Of a stretch of 64,000 bases of DNA, positions 56,243 through 64,000 are shown piece after piece; the first letter of the stretch is position 1; every line of letters starts with the position of its first letter. The position numbers and the translations under genes were made by a program. The DNA comes from G963677085 sp963677085 (GTDB lineage Bacteria > Planctomycetota > Planctomycetia > Pirellulales > Thermoguttaceae): positions 62,001 through 126,000 of the forward strand of contig CAXXFH010000004.1 in NCBI GenBank assembly GCA_963677085.2, given 5' to 3'. Below the pieces are notes generated by a model. That model was given only the letters and a program-made list of their open reading frames with translations, was not told the DNA's origin and did not search any database.

Positions 56243-56383
56243 ACTAATCTTTACAGGTCTATCTGGAAAACGTGCTTTGCACGGCGGGGAATGTGCGCGA
56301 TGTTCCTCAGCCCGTGGATTGCTGCGCGCCGCTGGATCTGAAGGATCGTCACCCGCAGTCCCATCAACCTTGGCAGAACAGTC
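56243..56383 (+). promoter_or_regulatory. Conserved leader of the second giant gene
   Basis: About 140 untranslated nt sharing blocks TCTATCTGG, GGCGGGGAA, TGTGCGC, GCCCGTGGA and TGCTGCGCGC with the leader of the giant gene at 25735-25862. Confidence 0.6.
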
Positions 56384-59300
56384 ATGAGAAAGCCCTTTTG
56401 GAGCTGGGATACTACGTTGCGTCGCCTTGGGTTCCGTCGAGTGCAAAAGTCGACTGGGCGCAAATCACTTCCTGGACGGCGAATGACCTACGAGGCGCTC
56501 GAGACACGGGAAATGCTGGCGCTATCCGTTCCCGGAACGGAAGCCGACGACCTGATTTCCGTGGTGGTCAACAGCAATCTGACCCTGGACGTTACGGTCA
56601 GCGAACCGGACGGAAGCAATCCCGTTACGCAACAATACACGATCGATCCAAATGGCACCGTCTTCAACATCGACGGGCTGGGCGGCAACGACACGGTGAC
56701 CGTCACGGGCACAGACGCCGCTGAATTCGCGGTTTCTAAGTCTGACGGACTCACATTTTCGGACGACGAAGACCTGAGCTTGAGCGATCCGTTGCATTCG
56801 GGAACCTACTACCTTGTCGTTGGCGATACAGCAGAGGAAGTGAGGGTTTTCGGTGGGGGTGGCAACGACTTCGCAAAATTCTACGATTCGTCCGGCGATG
56901 ATGTCTTCAAGGCATCGCCTGGTGCGGGCGAAATGCTTTACGGAGATCTGACGCACGTCACCGTAGAAGGTTTTTGCTGGGTTTACGGCTACGCATCGAC
57001 CGGAGCCTACGACGATTTCACGTCTGTCGGAGGAAATGACACGGTCATTTTCTCCGACTCTGGCGGCGACGACACCTTCGGCGTCCAGCTGATTGATAAC
57101 ACCTACACACACGACTGGACTCACGCGGTAATTTACGATCCCGGTGTATACGACAATTCTGCCAAGTTCTTCGAACACGTCGTAGTAAATGCCTCGGAGG
57201 GCGACGATCATGCCCAGCTCTTCGGTGAGGGAACGGGCAACGAGATTACCGACGGCTGGGACACAGGTGAGAATTCGGTCCGCTGGCAGGATGCCTCGCA
57301 CGATTTTCAGGTCAACGGCTTCGACTACGTCCAGGCAAGCACCGCCGGCACGGGCACGCTCGACGTGGATGCCATCGCCGACGTAAACGCGACCGAGGAC
57401 GACGCCAGCGACACCTTCAACGTTACCGGCACCTTCACCAGCCCGCTCCTCCAAACCGCCTACAACAGCAATCCAACCCTGGTTGTCCCCAGCTTCGATG
57501 ACACCCAGGCAACTCTCGACTATCGTCAGGATGCGTACGGCGAAGCCCAGATCGCAGTGCGCGCCATCGAGGGGAGCGACCGCGCGTACCGCCTCTTCGA
57601 CGTCTCGGTGGCGGCGGTGAACGATGCTCCGCAGTTTCAAGAAGATCCCTACGCATTTGGTGTTGGCGAAAACGCGGAACCCGGCACACCGGTCGGTCAG
57701 GTGACTGCGGACGACGTGGATACACTTACCGAGCCCGAGGTAGCGCAGAACAATCTCGATCAAGTCGTCCGTTCGGTCGATGCCGAGGGCAACGTTACCA
57801 CGTACGAATACGACCATCTCGGCCGGTTGATTCGCATCACCGAGCCCGATCCCGACGGCACCGGGCCGTTGCCCGCTTCGGTCACCGAATACACCTACGA
57901 TGCCCTCGGCCAACTCGTCACCACCACCGAAACGACCGAACCGGCCACCGACGCCCTGGTGGGCTACTGGAAACTCGACGACGCGGAAGGCGAAAGCGTC
58001 CGCGACATCTCCGGCCAGGGCAACGACGGTATGTTGATGAACGTGGAAACCGCCACCGACTTCGTCGAGGGCCAGATTGCTGGCGCCTTGGAACTGGACG
58101 GTACTCAGGAATGGGTGGAAATCGACAACGTGCCCGTCGACACTACAGCGGGAGCCAAGAATACCGTGGCCTTCTGGATGAAGTGGGACGGCTACAACTA
58201 CGACATGCCGTTCTGCTGGGGCGAAAACAAATACGCCCTGTATTTCAGCGCCGGTTACTTCGGCTTCAACACGGGCGAGGGCAACATTATTGGAGCCGCC
58301 TCCAGCGGACTAGCTAATCGTTGGGTTCACGTTACCGCCGTCTTTCACAACTCCGGTCAGGAATTGATCACCAAGGATGATCTGAAGCTCTACATCGACG
58401 GCGTCGAGCAGAACATCGATTACGCCGTCGGTAGTGCTCCACAGTCGAAGAAAACGGTTACGCAAAACGTTCACCTGGGGGCCTTCACCACCACGACACT
58501 AAACTTCGATGGCTCGCTCGACGATGTACGCATCTACAACCGCGAACTCTCGTCCGCCGAGGTTGCCGAGCTTGTCGGCCAGGAACGGAGTGTTACCCGA
58601 TACGAGTACGACAGCCTTGGGCGACAGACGAAGTTCATCGAACCTGATCCTGATGGTGCCGGCCCGCTGTACGGCAAAACCACGGACTACAGTTACGACA
58701 CCAAAGGACAGCTAACCAAGGCGGTCGAAACCGAAGGCGTGCCGCAGGACGGACTCGTGGGGCATTGGAGACTGGATGAAGGTACCGGAACACTGGCCAT
58801 CGACAGTTCCGGTGAACAGAACGATGGCAGTCTTAAATATATGGAGTCAGTTGCCGACTGGTGCAGTGGCCAACTTGAGGGGGGGCTGGAGTTTGATGGT
58901 AGCCACGAGTGGGTTGAAATCGATAATGTACCTGTCGACACCACTGCCGGGGCCCAAAATACCGTGGCCTTTTGGATGAAGTGGGATGGCACATACGGCA
59001 CTTACGGCGTAATGCCGTTCAGCTGGGGCGATGACGTCTACGACCTGTTCTTCGTTGCAGGCAGCTTCGGTTTCAACACGGGCCAAGGTAACCTATTGGG
59101 TTTCTCGGTCAATGACGTCCCCGGTGGGATGGCCAATCAGTGGGTACACGTCACGGCTGTGTTCTATAACGGCGCGGTCTCGCCAAGCACAGTGAAGATC
59201 TACATAAACGGGCAAGAGATGGTGTTAACCGATCGCATCTCCAGTCAGCCTACGACCAACAGCCGTTCAGTTACTCCAAACATCCACCTCGGTGCATACA

Positions 59301-62300
59301 CCAACACCTATTACAACTTCGACGGAACTCTGGACGACGTCCGTATCTACAACCGCGGACTCTCCGCCGACGAGGTTGCCGAGCTTGTCAACCAGGAACG
59401 AAGCATTACCCAGTACGAGTACGACAGTCTTGGCCGCCAGACCAAAGTAATCGAACCCGACCCCGACGGCGATGGGTCACTACCGGCTCCGGTCACCGAG
59501 TACATCTATAACGCGGCTGGACAGATGGTGACCTCGGTCGAGACCGCGTATGTATCCGACGAAGGTCTTGTCGGATACTGGAAACTCGATGAAGAGGATG
59601 GCAACGTCGCGGTGGATGCCTCGGGCAACGACACTGATGGCACGTTGGTCAATATGGATCCTCCCGATTGGGAAACGGGAGTCATTGGGAATTCGCTTCA
59701 CTTCGACAGTAGTAACGATACCGTCACCATCAACAACCTGAACGTTGACACCACGGCGGGCGCCCACAATACCGTCTCCTTCTGGATGAAGTGGGACGGA
59801 AGCTACGGTGAAATGCCCATAGGATGGGGATCGCAATACGATCTCTATCTTGGTGCATCCTTCGGTTTTAACACGGCTGAAAGCAACGTGTTGGGCATAC
59901 AAGTTGCCGACATTCCGGGGGGACTCGTTGATCGTTGGGTCCACGTTGCCGCGGTGTTCTATAATGGGGTGCCCTCTGTCGACACCGTGAAACTCTACAT
60001 CGATGGACAGTTGATGGAGATAGAGGACATTGATCCAAATTACCCGACGACTGCATCGCGAAGCGTTACCGAGCAACTCGTGCTTTCTGGCTGGGGTTAC
60101 AGCAGCTACTACAAATTCGGCGGGTCTTTGGATGAAGTCCGCGTCTATAACCGTGAACTCTCGGCCGATGACGTCGCCACCTTGGCCAATGTCCGTCCAA
60201 CGCATTACGAGTACGACGATTTGGGCCGGTTGGTCCGAGAGATTGAAAACCCTCATGATCCGTTTGCGACGGTCGAACAACTCGATCAGTACCAGGAGGT
60301 CGACCTCAACAATCGAGTGGCCATCAACGGCAACGAGGTTAGCTACTCGGCCCTTACCTGCAACGAAGACGCCTATGTCTACAGGGACTTCGGCGAGGAC
60401 TATTTCACGGGAGAATTCGAGCACCAGGTGGAAGTAACCTGCACCGATCTTGAGGGCACCACTACTAGTGTTGCATATTGCTGGATGCTCTCCAATGACA
60501 TCGATGACGGTTACCGTCTCAGTAGCAATGACAAGTCCTTCCTGGGAGTTGACATCTATCACGGTGGTGGAATGCTCCAACTGGTAGCCGTAGAATGTCA
60601 TCTTGGCGATTCATCCACCGACACCTACTCCATCTCGGAGGGCCAAACGTATTACCTTTCCATATCGCGGACCACAATCGGTGGGGAGTACGGCTACGGC
60701 AATCTAATTTGCAAGGTTTTCAGCGATGCTGATCGCACTAACCTCCTGAGTACACTGTCGGTCAACCTTCGTGCGAGTATTGACTACCGGTATTTGTTTG
60801 CCCTGAACACCTACGATAGAGACCATGCTGATTGGATCCAATCCGGCACCTTCCGCAACCTCGCAATCGGCCCACCCATCACACGTTACGGCTACAACGA
60901 GGCTGGCCAACTCGCCAGTGTCACTGACCCAAGGGGCAATGTAACCCAATACGAGTACGACCACCTCGGTCACCAGACCAAGATGATCGAGCCCGATCCT
61001 GACGGTGATGATCCGTTGCCCGCTCCGGTCACCGAGTACATCTACAACATGGCCGGACAACTCGTCACGTCGGTCGAGACGGAATACGTTTCCGACGAAG
61101 ACCTCGTTGGCTACTGGAAACTCGATGAAGAAGATGGCACCGTCGCCGTGGATGCCTCCGGCAATGACAACGACGGCACGTTGGTCAATATGGATCCGAC
61201 TACCGACTGGGATAAGGGGATCGTTGGCAACGCCTTAGCCTTCGATGGCATGGACGACGGTGTAGACACCAACATTACCATTGACCAAAGCAGCAGTTCG
61301 TCTGGCGCCACCTTTGCAGCATGGGTTAAGCCAACCGGTGATGGAACAAGCAAACAGCAAGTCATCAGTTCCGACAACGGAGGCTGTGACTGGTCGGTGC
61401 TGCGCGTCGGCAGCCAGTGGTGTGTCTTCAATGGCGTGACAGCGACCCAAGGTACGGGCGTACAAATCGATTTGGATACCTGGCAGCACATTGCCGTTGT
61501 GTTCGATCCCACGACGAATGCGACCCGCTTTTACATAAACGGCCTGGAGGCGGCGACATTCGGCTTGGATTTCGACGACAACAGCAACATCGTGGCGTTG
61601 GGGCACAATCCGGACTCCAGATATGATGAGGTTTTTGAGGGCCTTATCGACGAAGCCTGCGTATACGAACGACCGCTGACGGCCAACGAAGTTGCCATAT
61701 TGGCCGGTGCCCAATCGACCCAGCACGAGTATGCCACTCAGGGCGAACAGGTCGCCGTAGACACCTATCCGAGTGATGGCTTAGTCGGCAATTGGGACTT
61801 CGCACAACCCAGCAATACAGTGGCCATCGACCACAGCGACAACGGCAACGACGGCACTCTACGCGGCAATTCGCGGGTTGCCGACAACGTCCTCTATCTC
61901 GATGGTACCGATGGTGCTGTGGAGGTCGCTCACGACGACTCGATCGACCTGACCGGTGACCTGACGATCGCCGCACGGGTGTACGCCAATGTGCTCGAAG
62001 AGTCGTACATCTTGACCAAACGCGAGGTCACTGAGGTTCAATATGGCCTCTCGGTCATGCCGTCGGGAGAGCTGCGTTTCTACTCGAGTGTTGATCCGGA
62101 TACGTATGCCACCAGCCAGAGCGGTGTAATTTCGGCCGGGCAATGGCATGACGTCGTGGTCAGCTACAACGCCACGACCAACCAGGTAACTTTCTACGTC
62201 GACGGAGAAGATGTCACCGCAGACGCTACCTGTGCCCCGGTCACTTCGGTCGATTGCCCACTGTACATCGGTGCCCGTGGCGATGGGAGCGGCGGCGTTG

Positions 62301-64000
62301 CTCGAAATTGGAACGGACAGATTGCGGAACTCCGCCTCTACGATCGCCAACTGACGGCGTCTGAAGTAGACACTTCACAGACGCTCACCTACGCGATCAC
62401 GGGAGGCAATGATGACAATGCATTCGTCATCGACCCCCAAACTGGCCTGATTACGATCAATGATTCGACAACCCTCGATTTCGAAACCGCGTCCACTCGG
62501 GATTTGATAATTCAGGTCACCGATGACGGCAACACCGCGCTGAACGCCACGACGACGGTCACTATCAACATCAACGATGCCAACGACGCGCCAATTGCCG
62601 TCGATGACACCTATCAGGTGGATGAAGATGGTGTGCTGACGGTAGAAGCTGGAGGCTTCAACAGCCACACCATTTCAGACCACAACAACAACCCCCGGTC
62701 GGTGCGGACGGGGGATTTCGATAGTGACGGCGACATGGACGTCGCTGCCGGTTCCTACTTCGACAACACCATCGCCTGGTATGAAAACAACGGCACGGGA
62801 GACTTCGTCGAGCACATCATCACCACGTCGGCCAATGGTTTTCAGCATCTTCGCGTTGCCGACATCGATGGCGACGGTCATTTGGATGTGATCGCGACTT
62901 CCTATGGCGATGATACGGTTGCCTGGTACAAAAACGATGGAACAGGTGTATTTAGCGCAAAGAACGTTATTTCTGACTCTCTCGATGGCGCGGCCACCTT
63001 GTCCACAGCCGACGTTGACGGAGATGGTGACACAGATGTATTTGCCGGGTCCTTCCGTGCGGACAAAGTGCTCTGGTTCGAGAACTGCGGCGTAGGTGGC
63101 TTTACGGAGCATCTTATCGCAAGTAACGTGGGTGGTCCTGCAATGCTTTGTGCCGCGGATTTCGACGACAATGGTCATGTTGACCTACTGGTGTCATTAG
63201 TGACCGCGGGGACAATTGTCTGCTTTGAAAACGACGGGGCACAGGTCTTCAACCAGCGGGAAATTGCCACCGGAAGTCAATTCAACAGTGTGTACGCTGC
63301 GGACGTCGACGGGGATGGCAACCTTGATGTGCTATCGACCTTGTGGGACAGTGACACAGTTGCGTGGCATCGAAACGACGGGGACAATACATTCACGACT
63401 CTGCCCATTGCCGTCACAGCTAGTGGGCCTCATGATGTCTATGCAACGGACATTGATGGCGATGGCGATACGGATGTTCTTTCCGTCTCCCTAAACGGAA
63501 ATACCGTCAACTGGTATGAAAATGACGGTTTGGAGTTTTTCACCCAACATGTGATTGCCACCAATGCCGCTCAAACCTGCTGCGTCTACGCTGAAGATCT
63601 TGACGGCGATGGCGACCCTGACGTCCTTTCTGCATTGCGGGAAAGCAACAAGGTGGCGTGGTACGAAAATGTGGGGCTGCCCGTGCTCGCCAACGACACG
63701 GACGCCGACGGCGACTCCCTCACGGCAATCCTTGTCAGCGGCCCTGATCACGGCACGCTGACACTCAATGTCGATGGTACTTTCACCTACACGCCGGACG
63801 CCGACTTCAACGGCACCGACAGCTTCACCTACAAGGCCAACGACGGCGCGCTCGACTCGAACGTTGCCACGGTAACGATCACGGTCAATCCGGTTAACGA
63901 CACCCCCAGCTTCACCAAGGGAGCGGACATCGCGGTCGACGAGGACGCCGGAACGCAGACGGTCAGCGGCTGGGCAACGGCCATCTCGCCGGGGCCGAGC
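56384..64000 (+). CDS. Giant composite surface protein with YD, LamG and VCBS repeats (partial, runs off window)
   Basis: From ATG 56384 the frame is open for 2539 codons to the window edge, so the C-terminus is missing. The N-terminus MRKPFWSWDTTLRRLGFRRV and LETREML parallel the first giant protein almost residue for residue. Then: beta repeats with GGNDTV and DSSGDDVF (50-280), a domain beginning VNDAPQF (about 405), a YD repeat (466-510), LamG/concanavalin-like domains each starting LVGYWKLD or similar (523-735, 786-1000, 1059-1270, 1570-1780, 1796-1993) interleaved with YD units YEYDSLGRQTK, a cadherin-like unit (1996-2066), FG-GAP/VCBS repeats with DIDGDGDTDVLS (2096-2433), and VNDTPSFTKGADIAVDED at the end. 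Probably secreted and surface-exposed, glycan- or cell-binding. Confidence 0.85.
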   Translation, partial: MRKPFWSWDTTLRRLGFRRVQKSTGRKSLPGRRMTYEALETREMLALSVPGTEADDLISVVVNSNLTLDVTVSEPDGSNPVTQQYTIDPNGTVFNIDGLGGNDTVTVTGTDAAEFAVSKSDGLTFSDDEDLSLSDPLHSGTYYLVVGDTAEEVRVFGGGGNDFAKFYDSSGDDVFKASPGAGEMLYGDLTHVTVEGFCWVYGYASTGAYDDFTSVGGNDTVIFSDSGGDDTFGVQLIDNTYTHDWTHAVIYDPGVYDNSAKFFEHVVVNASEGDDHAQLFGEGTGNEITDGWDTGENSVRWQDASHDFQVNGFDYVQASTAGTGTLDVDAIADVNATEDDASDTFNVTGTFTSPLLQTAYNSNPTLVVPSFDDTQATLDYRQDAYGEAQIAVRAIEGSDRAYRLFDVSVAAVNDAPQFQEDPYAFGVGENAEPGTPVGQVTADDVDTLTEPEVAQNNLDQVVRSVDAEGNVTTYEYDHLGRLIRITEPDPDGTGPLPASVTEYTYDALGQLVTTTETTEPATDALVGYWKLDDAEGESVRDISGQGNDGMLMNVETATDFVEGQIAGALELDGTQEWVEIDNVPVDTTAGAKNTVAFWMKWDGYNYDMPFCWGENKYALYFSAGYFGFNTGEGNIIGAASSGLANRWVHVTAVFHNSGQELITKDDLKLYIDGVEQNIDYAVGSAPQSKKTVTQNVHLGAFTTTTLNFDGSLDDVRIYNRELSSAEVAELVGQERSVTRYEYDSLGRQTKFIEPDPDGAGPLYGKTTDYSYDTKGQLTKAVETEGVPQDGLVGHWRLDEGTGTLAIDSSGEQNDGSLKYMESVADWCSGQLEGGLEFDGSHEWVEIDNVPVDTTAGAQNTVAFWMKWDGTYGTYGVMPFSWGDDVYDLFFVAGSFGFNTGQGNLLGFSVNDVPGGMANQWVHVTAVFYNGAVSPSTVKIYINGQEMVLTDRISSQPTTNSRSVTPNIHLGAYTNTYYNFDGTLDDVRIYNRGLSADEVAELVNQERSITQYEYDSLGRQTKVIEPDPDGDGSLPAPVTEYIYNAAGQMVTSVETAYVSDEGLVGYWKLDEEDGNVAVDASGNDTDGTLVNMDPPDWETGVIGNSLHFDSSNDTVTINNLNVDTTAGAHNTVSFWMKWDGSYGEMPIGWGSQYDLYLGASFGFNTAESNVLGIQVADIPGGLVDRWVHVAAVFYNGVPSVDTVKLYIDGQLMEIEDIDPNYPTTASRSVTEQLVLSGWGYSSYYKFGGSLDEVRVYNRELSADDVATLANVRPTHYEYDDLGRLVREIENPHDPFATVEQLDQYQEVDLNNRVAINGNEVSYSALTCNEDAYVYRDFGEDYFTGEFEHQVEVTCTDLEGTTTSVAYCWMLSNDIDDGYRLSSNDKSFLGVDIYHGGGMLQLVAVECHLGDSSTDTYSISEGQTYYLSISRTTIGGEYGYGNLICKVFSDADRTNLLSTLSVNLRASIDYRYLFALNTYDRDHADWIQSGTFRNLAIGPPITRYGYNEAGQLASVTDPRGNVTQYEYDHLGHQTKMIEPDPDGDDPLPAPVTEYIYNMAGQLVTSVETEYVSDEDLVGYWKLDEEDGTVAVDASGNDNDGTLVNMDPTTDWDKGIVGNALAFDGMDDGVDTNITIDQSSSSSGATFAAWVKPTGDGTSKQQVISSDNGGCDWSVLRVGSQWCVFNGVTATQGTGVQIDLDTWQHIAVVFDPTTNATRFYINGLEAATFGLDFDDNSNIVALGHNPDSRYDEVFEGLIDEACVYERPLTANEVAILAGAQSTQHEYATQGEQVAVDTYPSDGLVGNWDFAQPSNTVAIDHSDNGNDGTLRGNSRVADNVLYLDGTDGAVEVAHDDSIDLTGDLTIAARVYANVLEESYILTKREVTEVQYGLSVMPSGELRFYSSVDPDTYATSQSGVISAGQWHDVVVSYNATTNQVTFYVDGEDVTADATCAPVTSVDCPLYIGARGDGSGGVARNWNGQIAELRLYDRQLTASEVDTSQTLTYAITGGNDDNAFVIDPQTGLITINDSTTLDFETASTRDLIIQVTDDGNTALNATTTVTININDANDAPIAVDDTYQVDEDGVLTVEAGGFNSHTISDHNNNPRSVRTGDFDSDGDMDVAAGSYFDNTIAWYENNGTGDFVEHIITTSANGFQHLRVADIDGDGHLDVIATSYGDDTVAWYKNDGTGVFSAKNVISDSLDGAATLSTADVDGDGDTDVFAGSFRADKVLWFENCGVGGFTEHLIASNVGGPAMLCAADFDDNGHVDLLVSLVTAGTIVCFENDGAQVFNQREIATGSQFNSVYAADVDGDGNLDVLSTLWDSDTVAWHRNDGDNTFTTLPIAVTASGPHDVYATDIDGDGDTDVLSVSLNGNTVNWYENDGLEFFTQHVIATNAAQTCCVYAEDLDGDGDPDVLSALRESNKVAWYENVGLPVLANDTDADGDSLTAILVSGPDHGTLTLNVDGTFTYTPDADFNGTDSFTYKANDGALDSNVATVTITVNPVNDTPSFTKGADIAVDEDAGTQTVSGWATAISPGPS

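Noticed and set aside
56522..57913. 463-codon minus-strand open frame
   Set aside because: Antisense of the second giant gene; mirrors the shadow seen over the first giant gene.

Overview
The window looks like part of a planctomycete chromosome, probably Pirellulales-like. It has GC-rich coding DNA and two giant surface proteins with the planctomycete LEPREML-type N-terminal motif. It also has a PEP-CTERM protein, a hydrazine-synthase-alpha-like haem protein, a TAT-exported Gfo/Idh/MocA oxidoreductase, planctomycete-type integrase-core transposases and many short dispersed hairpins. Taxonomy is inferred from these gene families, not from a marker gene.

Layout: (1) 0-3.4 kb is a sugar-catabolic operon: SDR dehydrogenase, deoxyribose-phosphate-aldolase-type aldolase, FGGY kinase. 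(2) 3.6-36.5 kb is bounded by about 305 bp imperfect direct repeats. Each contains the 3' half of tRNA-Arg(ACG) plus its terminator, and the intact tRNA lies at the right end. I read this as a genomic island of about 32.5 kb at a tRNA. It carries two unrelated DDE transposases, a radical-SAM anSME-type protein, a leucine-rich-repeat protein, a 5187-residue composite Rhs/YD-repeat protein, a winged-helix DNA-binding protein, a type I-C CRISPR remnant and imuA-imuB. (3) 37-39.7 kb is a two-gene TPR-AAA / TPR-membrane operon. (4) 39.7-50.5 kb holds secreted carbohydrate-related functions: a beta-propeller glycosidase-like protein, a PEP-CTERM protein, a GH78-type rhamnosidase, a tri-CXXCH PD40 protein and a Gfo/Idh/MocA oxidoreductase. 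(5) 51-54.8 kb is an ECF sigma factor operon with a membrane-anchored putative anti-sigma factor and two exported proteins. (6) 55.3-64 kb starts with a tRNA-Phe-like 3' fragment, then a second giant surface protein that stays open to the window edge.

The most unusual region is the CRISPR locus. The WYL regulator is fused out of frame to the middle of cas4. This is what a deletion of cas3-cas5-cas8c-cas7 and the cas4 N-terminus would leave. cas1, cas2, the leader and 59 identical-looking repeats remain. The distal end of the array stops in a 12-nt partial repeat that runs straight into a C-terminally truncated imuB. Both flanks of the adaptation module are therefore rearrangement junctions, yet the array itself looks pristine.

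The two giant proteins are paralogues. They share the N-terminus and also about 450 bp of upstream DNA: a common promoter with a hairpin just before the -35 box and a conserved leader of about 130 nt. This suggests co-regulated surface proteins with exchangeable interiors. The first ends in an Rhs-type core and an unrecognised Cys-containing tip, followed 20 bp later by the LRR gene.
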